DNA from: Paenibacillus plantarum
GTDB lineage: Bacteria; Bacillota; Bacilli; Paenibacillales; NBRC-103111
Direction of reading: 5' to 3'
Length of the DNA stretch: 64,000 nucleotides
Assembly (NCBI RefSeq): GCF_013141695.1
Contig: NZ_WHNY01000040.1
Span: 337,922 to 401,921 of the forward strand
The notes under the pieces are model-generated. The model saw nothing but the letters and a program-made list of their open reading frames with translations, made no database searches and was not told the origin of the DNA. Every line of letters begins with the position of its first letter. Position 1 is the first letter of the stretch. The position numbers and the translations under genes were made by a program. Positions 1-8,484 of this stretch are shown here, piece by piece.

Positions 1-2496
1 TAGTGTTGGTGTTGGTGTTGGGCTTGGACTTGTTTCCGTTCCTGTGCCAGGTTTAATCGTTGCTCCTGGGGATGTCGCAGGACCTGGCTTCCCGCTCGGT
101 GATGGGGATGGATTAGGATTATTCCCCCCGTTACCTGGTGACGGTGACGGCGAAACCGATGGGGATGGTGACGGAATACCACCATTCGGAAGCGAATCAT
201 CCTTCGGAATTTCAACAGTCGCGATATTCGACTTCGCCCCCGGTGTATTCGATTCGCTCGCCAGCGGTACCACATAATATTGATAGGTTTCACCGCTATT
301 TATCGTCGTGTCCTCGACCAGCACTTTAGGTGTTTGAACAATCATTTTCGCTTCAGCCTCAGTAGCGCTTTTACGATACACTTCGTAGCTAACTTTCTCT
401 CCGAGAGATGTCCATGCAATCTTAACACGCTTTGACTCTGGTACATAAGTGGCCGTAACATCTGAGATTCCACTAGGCGGTTCCTTCAAATCGTCTACAT
501 TAGCAGGCTTAACGAAGTTTGTAATTGGCTTGCCGTCTAGAGCTTTAGACATGACGGTCTTGAAAATGTTGGCCGTACTGCCGCTCCCCACCGTCACATA
601 ATGTTTGGAATCGACCTTATCGAAGCCTTCCCATACGGCCGCAGTCCATTCAGGGGTATAGCCAACGAACCATACATCTCGATCGTACTGTTCAATGCCC
701 TTAATATCAAGTCCTGTTGACCCTGTTTTCCCAGCAACTGGACGATTGAACTTCGCTTTCACACCCGTACCACCCGTCTCCACAACACCTTGCAGCAGCA
801 GGGTCATATAGTAGGAAGTCTTTGGCTGGATAACTTGCTTTTTCTCAGGCTTATACACGGCAACTTCTTTACCTTGAGCGTCTGTAATGCGTAAAATCGC
901 ATGAGTTTTATTTTGCATACCTTGGTTTGCAAAAGCTGTATAGGCTCCAGCCATTTGCAATGGCGATACACCGTCAGTAAGCCCGCCTAGCGCAATCGCT
1001 AAATTCTTATCTTTCTGTGGATTTAATGTGGTTCCTAGTTTATTCGCAAATGCAATCCCCGTATTCACACCGATTTGGTTTAATAACCAGACAGGTGCCA
1101 GATTGTAGGATTTCTTGACGGCTTCAAACATGGTGACCTGCCCATGTGTTTGGCGATCATAGTTTTGTGGTGTGTACGAACCGAAAGACGTTTGCGTATC
1201 ATCTAACAACGAATACGGTGTATATTTCCCACTATCTAAAGCGGGTGCATAGACCGCAATTGGTTTAAATGACGACCCTGGCTGTCTTTTGGAATACACA
1301 CGACTGAACCCTTTGGTTTTATAATCCCGGCCACCGATTAATCCCATGATGCCACCGGTTTTATTGTCCAGTATAACCATGGAACTTTGAATTTTCTGAC
1401 CATCTGTTGCATCCTTTTGGAAGAAACTCGGATCCGCGTAGGTTTGCTCGATAGTTTGCTGAGCTTTAATATCCATCGTTGTGTATATACGGTATCCTTT
1501 GGTTAGTAGCTCATCTTCTTCAATACCGTACATGTCCTCTGCTTCATTAACCACATAGTCCACGAACGAAGCATACTGTTTCGTCCCTCCCGTACTTGTC
1601 GATACAGGCGGCACGTAATCGACATCAGCGGCTTTGGCGCGCTCAGCCTCCGTAATATAACCCTGATCCGTCATCAGCCGCAGGACAACTGCTCGACGTT
1701 CTTTCGATAAATCAGGGTGGGTTAATGGCGAGTAGCGAGAAGGTGCTTTGGGTAGTGCGGCAAGTGTCGCCATTTCCCATACTTCCAACTCGTTCAAATT
1801 GGATTTGTTAAAGTAAACCTTGGCTGCTGCCTTAATCCCGTAAGCGTTACTTCCGAAGAAGATTCGGTTCAAATATTTCTCCAGAATTTCATCCTTCGTA
1901 AACCGCTCATCCAACGCAAATGCGATCGACATTTCCGTACCTTTCCGGAAGGCTGTTTTCTCTGAGCTTAGGAATACGTTCTTGGCAAGCTGTTGCGTGA
2001 TTGTACTGCCACCTTCAACTGCAGACATATGAATAATATCTGTGACAAGCGCACGCCCGATGGCTCTCAAATCAACACCTGAGTGTTCATTAAAACGACG
2101 ATCCTCCGTGGCGATAAAAGCTTGCTTCAGCCGTTCCGGAACATCTTTGATATTGACGCTTTCCCGATTTTCACCGCGATAAATTTTGGATATCTCAGTG
2201 GCAGGTTTTTCTTTCCCATCCTTATCTTTCCCTTCCTCTTGCGCATAAATAAGGGTAGACTCTGTTGTGGAAATAATTTTATCAATATTTGCATCCAGGA
2301 TTTTGAAGCCGCTCATGATGACAACAATATAAATCCCCGTTGCGCAAATCACAGCGACAATTGCGGCAATGATGGAACCCATAATGAGCTTACGTGCATT
2401 GAATTTTTTCTTCTTGGGGCCCTTTTTCTGGCTTGGTTTAGACTCCCTTGGCTTGGTTTGCGGCGCGGATGGATGTCTCGTAGGTTTTTTATCCAT
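1..2496 (-). CDS. Class A penicillin-binding protein (PBP1a type), 3' end outside window
   Basis: Bifunctional peptidoglycan synthase that polymerises glycan strands and cross-links peptides at the outer face of the membrane. The 832 visible codons run off the window edge without a stop. In order I read a Lys-rich cytoplasmic N-terminus, one membrane segment near residues 35-55, a GT51 glycosyltransferase domain (EDRRFNEHSGVD, GGSTITQQLAKN), then a transpeptidase domain with SSFK, SYN and KTGST, the three serine-enzyme motifs. These are followed by a fibronectin-III-like domain and a Pro/Ser/Gly/Thr-rich tail, common in Paenibacillus PBPs. The ATG at 2494-2496 follows AAGGGAG at good spacing. 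It lies downstream of hfq, separated by a terminator and a hairpin, so it probably has its own promoter. The family is clear; which PBP paralogue this is cannot be settled here. Confidence 0.93.
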   Translation of the reverse strand, partial: MDKKPTRHPSAPQTKPRESKPSQKKGPKKKKFNARKLIMGSIIAAIVAVICATGIYIVVIMSGFKILDANIDKIISTTESTLIYAQEEGKDKDGKEKPATEISKIYRGENRESVNIKDVPERLKQAFIATEDRRFNEHSGVDLRAIGRALVTDIIHMSAVEGGSTITQQLAKNVFLSSEKTAFRKGTEMSIAFALDERFTKDEILEKYLNRIFFGSNAYGIKAAAKVYFNKSNLNELEVWEMATLAALPKAPSRYSPLTHPDLSKERRAVVLRLMTDQGYITEAERAKAADVDYVPPVSTSTGGTKQYASFVDYVVNEAEDMYGIEEDELLTKGYRIYTTMDIKAQQTIEQTYADPSFFQKDATDGQKIQSSMVILDNKTGGIMGLIGGRDYKTKGFSRVYSKRQPGSSFKPIAVYAPALDSGKYTPYSLLDDTQTSFGSYTPQNYDRQTHGQVTMFEAVKKSYNLAPVWLLNQIGVNTGIAFANKLGTTLNPQKDKNLAIALGGLTDGVSPLQMAGAYTAFANQGMQNKTHAILRITDAQGKEVAVYKPEKKQVIQPKTSYYMTLLLQGVVETGGTGVKAKFNRPVAGKTGSTGLDIKGIEQYDRDVWFVGYTPEWTAAVWEGFDKVDSKHYVTVGSGSTANIFKTVMSKALDGKPITNFVKPANVDDLKEPPSGISDVTATYVPESKRVKIAWTSLGEKVSYEVYRKSATEAEAKMIVQTPKVLVEDTTINSGETYQYYVVPLASESNTPGAKSNIATVEIPKDDSLPNGGIPSPSPSVSPSPSPGNGGNNPNPSPSPSGKPGPATSPGATIKPGTGTETSPSPTPTPTL

Positions 2497-2536
2497 ATTC
2501 ACCAACTCCCTTACGTTTCGTTTCTCTCTAGAGCGA

Positions 2537-2571
2537 TAGTCGATTTATCAAGTCCAATGAAAAATCGACTA
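2537..2571. repeat. 10-bp inverted repeat upstream of the PBP gene
   Basis: Perfect arms TAGTCGATTT (2537-2546) and AAATCGACTA (2562-2571) with a 15-nt loop, between the hfq terminator and the PBP start. No U-tract follows on either strand, so it is not a typical terminator. It could be a 5'-leader hairpin of the PBP transcript or an operator. Confidence 0.4.
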
Positions 2572-2574
2572 AAT

Positions 2575-2606
2575 TTCAACAAAAGAACAACCTTTATACA
2601 AGGTTG
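2575..2606 (-). terminator. Rho-independent terminator after hfq
   Basis: On the minus strand CAACCTT and AAGGTTG pair around a 5-nt loop (2588-2606) and are followed by TTCTTTTGTTG. It lies about 70 nt downstream of the hfq stop and closes the mutS-to-hfq gene string. Confidence 0.75.
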
Positions 2607-2676
2607 CTCCCAAAAGTTTCTATTCGGTTAGACGTTTCAGTCCATTAAAAAGTTGCAAATTGAAGCGATATACAGA

Positions 2677-2916
2677 TTATTCCGTTGCTTCTGCAGCCGC
2701 CATTAACGAAACAGCACGCTGTGGTGTGAAGGTAGAGATCGCATGCTTGTACACCATTTGTTGACGGCCTTCGCTGTCAATGATGATCGTGAAGTTATCA
2801 AATGCACGAATAAGTCCTCTAATTTGAAAGCCATTCGTTAAATAAACGGTTACGGGAATGCTTTCTTTACGCAGCTGATTTAGAAAATTGTCCTGAATAT
2901 TAATGGATCGGTTCAT
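2677..2916 (-). CDS. hfq: RNA chaperone Hfq
   Basis: Small Sm-like protein that forms a hexameric ring and helps small RNAs pair with mRNAs. At 79 residues it has the usual length for Bacillota. The Sm1 region runs from [12 protein letters not shown] through VTVYLTNG and FDNF. The Hfq-specific Sm2 signature is YKHAIST near residues 56-62. The tail is short, as in Gram-positive Hfq. The ATG follows AAGGGGGAC. It lies downstream of miaA, the conserved miaA-hfq order, with a 191-nt gap that contains a perfect 12-bp inverted repeat, and it ends at its own terminator. Confidence 0.98.
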   Translation of the reverse strand: MNRSINIQDNFLNQLRKESIPVTVYLTNGFQIRGLIRAFDNFTIIIDSEGRQQMVYKHAISTFTPQRAVSLMAAAEATE

Positions 2917-2974
2917 CAGTATGTCCCCCTTAATGGAATGAAACTTTCGCCCATACGGCGCTATTTTCTACCAC

Positions 2975-3026
2975 ATAGGAAAGTTTACCTTTGTTAAGCA
3001 ATAAAGTGCGTAACAAACTTTCCTAT
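2975..3026. repeat. 12-bp inverted repeat in the miaA-hfq gap
   Basis: ATAGGAAAGTTT (2975-2986) is matched exactly by AAACTTTCCTAT (3015-3026) around a 28-nt loop. Partial copies of AAACTTTC recur at 2941 and, inside the end of miaA, near 3132. It lies in the presumed 5' leader of hfq and could form a long hairpin there. It has no U-tract, so it does not look like a terminator of miaA. Confidence 0.55.
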
Positions 3027-3107
3027 TGGCGATAAAAACAACCTCTAAACGCGGTCGCTCATCTTCGAAATGACTTCGATAGAAGTTTTTATCATTGGTG
3101 ATATTTG

Positions 3108-4076
3108 TTAATTATATTCTATTTTATGTACAAACTTTCCTGCTAGTATATCACTAATCATTTCGAAATGGGCAGAAAAATTTGCTGTATCTGTCACATC
3201 AACCCAATCAATGTCCTTCATGTGCCTAAACCAAGACAATTGACGTTTCGCAAATCGACGTGTATCCCGCTTGAGCAAGATTACGGCATCTTCGAAACTG
3301 AGCTCATGCTCCAAATAACTGACGATCTCTTTATAACCAAGTGCTTGCATCGAAATGGCTGACTTTGGGGTGCCAGCAGCAAGTAGCGCTTGTACCTCTT
3401 CGACCAACCCTTCCTGAATCATCGCATCGATACGTTCTTCAATCCGCTGATAGAGCAGGGCTCGGTCCATCGTGAGTCCAATGATACATAGTTCGTAGGG
3501 AGATTCTTTTTTCTGGGAGGCCAAATGAGCGGTCATGGTTTCCCCAGATATATGGAAAATCTCAAGTGCTCGTATGACGCGCCTGCGATCATTCGCGTGC
3601 AGACGGCCCGCACTCTCAGGATCAATTTCCCGCAACTTGGCATGCAGGGCTTCTTCCCCATGCGTATTTGCAAATTCTTCCTGCATTAATCTGAATTCCT
3701 CATCCATGCTGACATCCGTGAATTGATAATCATAGCATACCGACTCGATATATAATCCTGTGCCACCAACGATAAAAGGCAGCTTGCCGCGCGAGTGAAT
3801 GTCTTGAATTAATCCTTTTACTCGCTCTTGAAACTCGGCTGCAGAAAACGAATACGATGGATCATGAATATCAATTAGATGATGCGGGACGATTTGCTGC
3901 TCCGCCTCGCTCGCTTTGGCGGTTCCGATGTCCATGCCACGATATACCTGCATCGAATCACCAGAAATAATTTCACAATCGAAGCGCTGAGCAATTTCCA
4001 AGCTGAGCTTGGTCTTGCCAACAGCGGTTGGACCAAGTAGCACGAGTAATTTCGGCTTGGCTGATGGGGCTAACAC
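3108..4076 (-). CDS. miaA: tRNA dimethylallyltransferase MiaA
   Basis: Transfers a dimethylallyl group from DMAPP to N6 of A37 in tRNAs that read codons starting with U. This is the first step towards ms2i6A. The P-loop GPTAVGKT is at residues 15-22, followed by the DSMQVYRGMDIGTAK signature that carries the catalytic Asp. HLIDIHDP, GGTGLYI and the KRDTRRFAKRQLSWFR segment that contacts tRNA are all present. At 322 residues it is full length. The start is GTG at 4074-4076, 7 nt inside the end of the methyltransferase gene and preceded by GGAG, so the two are probably translationally coupled. Confidence 0.97.
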   Translation of the reverse strand: MLAPSAKPKLLVLLGPTAVGKTKLSLEIAQRFDCEIISGDSMQVYRGMDIGTAKASEAEQQIVPHHLIDIHDPSYSFSAAEFQERVKGLIQDIHSRGKLPFIVGGTGLYIESVCYDYQFTDVSMDEEFRLMQEEFANTHGEEALHAKLREIDPESAGRLHANDRRRVIRALEIFHISGETMTAHLASQKKESPYELCIIGLTMDRALLYQRIEERIDAMIQEGLVEEVQALLAAGTPKSAISMQALGYKEIVSYLEHELSFEDAVILLKRDTRRFAKRQLSWFRHMKDIDWVDVTDTANFSAHFEMISDILAGKFVHKIEYN

Positions 4077-4846
4077 AATCGAATCACTCCATACGTTGTT
4101 TTCGTTGTTGAACGTAACACATGCTCGAACCCGAGCCGAGCAAACTCAGAACTGTCACGGTTTTCCTTAAGCACAATACTTTTGCGTGCAACGCGTCTTG
4201 CTTCAGCGATCGAAGCCAAGCTAACGGCTTCATCGTTCGCACGATGCCGAAGTGGGGATATCGCATGCGATTCCTCAATCGGACTGCGAAACATGGGATC
4301 AAAATAGACCACATCCACACTCTGCGTGTCTAATTGCTGCAAATAGGATAGGTGATGCGTGTGCCTAACCTCAATGCGTCTCATTGCAGCATTCAATTCC
4401 GGTATTTCCGATTGATACTGCACCAAGCCTTCTTGAATCAGCATGGCTGGGATCGTTTCACTTTCAAGCGCTGTTACACGCCCTTCCATACCGACCACAT
4501 AGGAGAAGACGATAGCATCCGACGCAAGCCCCGCTGTACAATCTACGATACGGTCGCCGGAAACGGCTCCTGATGCCTCTATGAGTAAATCAGGCTCCCC
4601 CCTCTGCATCCGTTTGACACGAACGAGAGACATACTTGGATGGAAAAAAGTTGCTGGGTGGTCTTCTTCATAGTACCTGATCTCTTCCCTTGTCACAAGC
4701 AGAACAGAACTATCCTTATAATTTCTCCTAAGATGTTCCAAAGAATACTTCTTACGGGGCACATTTCGGCCCCCATATAATACGGATAAGCGTGCGGCTT
4801 CCGCCACCAATTCAGCGGACGGGTTATACGAAGTTGTTACTAGCAC
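4070..4846 (-). CDS. Class I SAM-dependent methyltransferase, RsmJ-like
   Basis: Predicted nucleic-acid methyltransferase of the SAM_MT/RsmJ family; E. coli RsmJ makes m2G1516 in 16S rRNA. The SAM-binding glycine loop is DCTAGLASDA (residues 102-111). The catalytic motif is DPMFRSP (183-189), matching the DPMF motif of RsmJ rather than the NPPY of adenine methyltransferases. The N-terminal 70 residues, with the VTTSYNPS opening, are typical of the Bacillota members. It starts at GTG (4844-4846), 4 nt after the mutL stop, with only a weak GAGTGATG ribosome site, and overlaps miaA at its end. The family call is good; the exact target base is inferred from E. coli only. Confidence 0.85.
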   Translation of the reverse strand: MLVTTSYNPSAELVAEAARLSVLYGGRNVPRKKYSLEHLRRNYKDSSVLLVTREEIRYYEEDHPATFFHPSMSLVRVKRMQRGEPDLLIEASGAVSGDRIVDCTAGLASDAIVFSYVVGMEGRVTALESETIPAMLIQEGLVQYQSEIPELNAAMRRIEVRHTHHLSYLQQLDTQSVDVVYFDPMFRSPIEESHAISPLRHRANDEAVSLASIAEARRVARKSIVLKENRDSSEFARLGFEHVLRSTTKTTYGVIRLC

Positions 4847-4850
4847 AGGG

Positions 4851-6959
4851 TTACATCACTCGCTTAAACATTTTTTCTAACTCATACGTTGTAAAACTTA
4901 CTACGATCGGTCGTCCGTGCGGACACGTATACGGATTCCGGCAGCCTGCGAGACGATCAATTAATGTCTCCATTTCCAGTATACCAAGGCTTTGATTAGC
5001 TTTGATCGATGCCTTACACGAGCACATAATCGCTGCTTTCTCACGCAGTTTGGCGATATCCAAAGCTTTGCGATCCGAAATAATGAGCTCACACATCTCT
5101 TCAACGATAGCCTTCTCTTCCCCTGAAGGGAACCAATGAGGATGCGCACGTACGAGGAAAGTGTTGCCGCCAAAGGCTTCCATATACACGCCAACTTGTT
5201 CAAACAAGGCTAGCTTATCCGCAATAACCCCCGCTTCAGAAGGAGTGAATTCCAATGTAATCGGAACGAGCAATTCTTGGCTCGCCTCAGCAGGATTGCC
5301 AAAATGCTCATAATAATATTCATAATTAATACGTTCATGTGCGGCATGTTGATCGATTAAATACAACCCTGTCTCATTCTGAGCAATCAAATAGGTGCCA
5401 TGCATTTGTCCGATCGGATCCAAACGAGGAAACGTTGGGAGCTTAGGTGCATCACTGTCCTCATTCGAAGGCATCAAATCCATAAATGCCTCATTTGTTC
5501 GACGTTGCTGTTGAATAGAAGTGTTTCGAAATGATGCATCGCGCACAGGCGTGTAACTCTGACTAGCCGTTGGTGTTCTTTTGGTTGCAAATCCACTTTC
5601 TGTAGGTGAACTGGCACTCGAAAATGATACCTCAGGCTGCGGCTTCTGCGAAGGTAGTGTCGAAGGAAATGACGCTGCCTGACGGTAATCAGGAGCAGTT
5701 TCTTTGATCTGAGGTGGCAACCACTGCGAGTCATCCTTCCTCTGATTAGAACTTGTTTCCTTCAGACCGTCCAAAGCATTCAAACCCTGCAAACCCTTCG
5801 AATCTTTCGAATCCTCAGCATCCTTGTGATCCTTATAAAACTCCGCATCCAACTCCATCGACGGACTACGGGTTTCCTTTGGCGGCTCTACAGTACGTGT
5901 GAGCTCTAGTTGCTCCTGAACGTATGCGCCTTTTGGCACTGATGACGCTTTGACTCCCGTAGGAATCAGCACTTGTCTGCCGAATAGCCGCTTCACCTCG
6001 GCTTCGATCAATGCCGTAAGCTCCGCTTCCTTACTGAAGCGGACCTCCAGCTTGGATGGATGTACGTTGACATCCACAAGCGCAGGGTCCATCCCGATGT
6101 GCAGCGCAGCAACGGGAAAGCGATTGATCGGCAGCAGGGTGTGATACCCCTGCAGCAGGGCTTGATTCAGCGCGAAGTTGCGCACATATCGACCATTAAC
6201 GATGGTCGATATGCCACCGCGATTCGCGCGCGTCATTTCGGGCTTGGCGACGAAGCCCGAGATGGTATAATCCAAGCTTTCCACTTGGATTGGAAGCATT
6301 TGCTTGGCAATCGCCGTGCCATAGATGCCAGCAATGACTTGAAGCAGATCCCCGTTGCCTAACGTTTGGAGCAATACATTGCCATTATGCTTCAAGGTGA
6401 AAGCAATACCAGGATGAGCGAGCGAAAGACGATATAAATAATCAGAAATATGCCCAAGCTCCGTCTGGATCGTTTTCATATATTTCAATCTAGCTGGCGT
6501 GTTATAAAACAAATCACGTACTGTCACTTCTGTACCACGCGATGCGGCTGTTTCTTCCACAGCACGAATCGTGCCGCCCTCGATGGTGATTTTACGTCCC
6601 AACCCATCATTCGTCGCACTGGTTACACACTCAAGCCTGGAGACAGAAGCAATACTTGGCAGGGCTTCACCCCGAAAGCCTAGCGTGCGGATCGAGAACA
6701 GATCCTTGCTCGTTGCAATTTTACTCGTAGCATGCCGCTGGAAAGCTAATTCACAATCCTCAAGAGCCATGCCTGAGCCGTTATCAGATACCCGAATTAA
6801 GGTTAATCCACCTTCTTCAATCGTGACGTCAACACGGGTACTCCCCGCATCAACCGAGTTCTCAACCAGCTCTTTCACGACCGATGAAGGCCGCTCCACC
6901 ACTTCACCTGCTGCAATTTGGTTCGCAATATGCTCGCTTAAGAGCTGAATTTTCCCCAT
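4851..6959 (-). CDS. mutL: DNA mismatch repair protein MutL
   Basis: ATPase and latent endonuclease that acts with MutS in mismatch repair. The N-terminal GHKL ATPase (about 1-330) shows NQIAAGEVVERP, ELVENSVDAG, DNGSGM, and GFRGEAL with the lid. A low-complexity linker follows, with a Lys/Asp-rich stretch around residues 380-395. The C-terminal domain has the endonuclease metal site DQHAAHERINYE (about 533-544), then CSCKASIKA and CPHGRP. The protein should therefore be a nicking MutL, as in Bacillota lacking MutH. Its ATG follows GGGGAATTAAGACG, and that ribosome site overlaps the stop codon of the S41 protease gene only 4 nt upstream, which suggests coupling. Confidence 0.98.
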   Translation of the reverse strand: MGKIQLLSEHIANQIAAGEVVERPSSVVKELVENSVDAGSTRVDVTIEEGGLTLIRVSDNGSGMALEDCELAFQRHATSKIATSKDLFSIRTLGFRGEALPSIASVSRLECVTSATNDGLGRKITIEGGTIRAVEETAASRGTEVTVRDLFYNTPARLKYMKTIQTELGHISDYLYRLSLAHPGIAFTLKHNGNVLLQTLGNGDLLQVIAGIYGTAIAKQMLPIQVESLDYTISGFVAKPEMTRANRGGISTIVNGRYVRNFALNQALLQGYHTLLPINRFPVAALHIGMDPALVDVNVHPSKLEVRFSKEAELTALIEAEVKRLFGRQVLIPTGVKASSVPKGAYVQEQLELTRTVEPPKETRSPSMELDAEFYKDHKDAEDSKDSKGLQGLNALDGLKETSSNQRKDDSQWLPPQIKETAPDYRQAASFPSTLPSQKPQPEVSFSSASSPTESGFATKRTPTASQSYTPVRDASFRNTSIQQQRRTNEAFMDLMPSNEDSDAPKLPTFPRLDPIGQMHGTYLIAQNETGLYLIDQHAAHERINYEYYYEHFGNPAEASQELLVPITLEFTPSEAGVIADKLALFEQVGVYMEAFGGNTFLVRAHPHWFPSGEEKAIVEEMCELIISDRKALDIAKLREKAAIMCSCKASIKANQSLGILEMETLIDRLAGCRNPYTCPHGRPIVVSFTTYELEKMFKRVM

Positions 6960-6963
6960 CGTC

Positions 6964-8403
6964 TTAATTCCCCTTTGTAGCCTGAATTGAAACGTTCTCC
7001 CCTTGATGAGTGACCTTCAGCTGTGGAAAATACTCATCAAATACATCAACATTCACATAGCTCATACCGTTGACAATCATCAACTTATCGGAATCAATCG
7101 CAAACGCATGTGTTCCCTTGCTATCAGTGATATCCACGGTGCGATTCTGATCATTCCATGTAATTTTGGCCCCGATAAGAGCAGCTAGCCCACGTGCCGA
7201 TGCATAGAACTTACCTTTTTCACTGAAGCTGCCGAAGCCATAGCCAACGTCAACACCGTTATAAGTAACATTATGCTTTGTAAACGACACTTGAATATCC
7301 GAAATACCTGTTTCATGAAGTGCTGTAATAAGCTGTGCCGATACGCCATCAACTTTCAAGTCCGGAGTAATGCCTACTTTGTTCACTTTTCGCATTTTGG
7401 GTGTTAAGTATTCTTCAACGGTGACCTTCAATACACTTTGATCGGGAAGCTCGAAGAGCTGCTGAACGCTTCCTTTACCAAATGTTTGCATACCAATCAC
7501 TTTCCCAACTCCGTAGTCCTGTAAAGCACCCGAAAGTACCTCTGAAGCACTTGCACTATTCTCATTTGCTAAAATATAAACTGGAATCCCCAGCGGACTT
7601 CCATCCTGAAAAGTCACTGGATCATCCACACCATCACGGTTCTGGGTATGAATGAGGACGCCTTCTTTTACAAAATGCTTAGCAATATTACGTGCCGTTT
7701 CTAGATATCCGCCGGGATTATCACGAACATCTAGGATCAACGACTTCAGTCCTTTGGCTTGCAGCGCACTTAGTTGTTTGTCAAATTCTTCATCCGCTTC
7801 ATCTGAAAAGTCCGTGATTTGTACGTAACCAACGCCATTTGTAAAGCTTTTGCTATACACTTCGGGCGAATTTACAGCTTGGCGAGTAAGTTCGAACGTT
7901 AATTCTTTATCCCCGCGCAATACGGTAACTTTTACTTTGGTCCCCGCGACGCCAATGATTTTACTCCGAACAGCATCAATTGAAGTCGTCGAAGCGGCAA
8001 CACCATCTACAGCTCGGATATAGTCATCAGGCTGCAGCCCCGCAGCTTCTGCTGGGGAACCTGGGATTGTTCTCGACACATATACACCCTGGTCATCAAG
8101 ACCAATAACACAGCCAATGCCTTCAAAACTATTTTCAAGGCTATTCGAGAATTGACCGTAATCCTGAGGTGTGAAGAGTACCGTATACGGATCCTTCAAA
8201 CCAGCAATCATCTGCTCAATGCTCTGATTTGCCAAAGACTCTAGGGAAACGCCGCTCACATGGTTTTCGACAAGTGTCTTTCGTACGAGAACGGTCTGTA
8301 GATCCTCATCTGCCATGGCACTTGCAGGCATAACGACGGCTAGTGCCGATGCGAGTGCCAGAGTTGCTTTAACTGCTTTCTTATTCAATGGTGAGAAACT
8401 CAT
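6964..8403 (-). CDS. Exported S41 family C-terminal processing protease
   Basis: CtpA-like serine protease expected outside the membrane. It has a signal peptide with Lys at the start and a PASAMA cleavage site, a PDZ domain (about 85-165), and an S41 domain whose catalytic Ser lies in NENSASASE (near 283) with Lys in FGKGSVQ (near 308). The last 110 residues resemble a copper-amine-oxidase-N-like beta domain, often found on Paenibacillus wall proteins. Of several in-frame starts I chose the ATG at 8401-8403, because GGAG lies 8 nt upstream; the upstream ATG would have only 2 nt of spacing. It sits between mutS and mutL with 4 nt to mutL, although its role seems unrelated to mismatch repair. 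Confidence 0.9.
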   Translation of the reverse strand: MSFSPLNKKAVKATLALASALAVVMPASAMADEDLQTVLVRKTLVENHVSGVSLESLANQSIEQMIAGLKDPYTVLFTPQDYGQFSNSLENSFEGIGCVIGLDDQGVYVSRTIPGSPAEAAGLQPDDYIRAVDGVAASTTSIDAVRSKIIGVAGTKVKVTVLRGDKELTFELTRQAVNSPEVYSKSFTNGVGYVQITDFSDEADEEFDKQLSALQAKGLKSLILDVRDNPGGYLETARNIAKHFVKEGVLIHTQNRDGVDDPVTFQDGSPLGIPVYILANENSASASEVLSGALQDYGVGKVIGMQTFGKGSVQQLFELPDQSVLKVTVEEYLTPKMRKVNKVGITPDLKVDGVSAQLITALHETGISDIQVSFTKHNVTYNGVDVGYGFGSFSEKGKFYASARGLAALIGAKITWNDQNRTVDITDSKGTHAFAIDSDKLMIVNGMSYVNVDVFDEYFPQLKVTHQGENVSIQATKGN

Positions 8404-8484
8404 ATGCATATCTCCGTTCCAGTAGTGATATAAAGTCAAATAATGAAGTGTGCAATTAAAAATAACTGAAACTGGCGACTTGGT

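Noticed and set aside
44..329. Two short plus-strand frames at the left edge
   Set aside because: They are opposite the Pro/Ser/Gly-rich tail of the penicillin-binding protein and only reflect its repeated codons.
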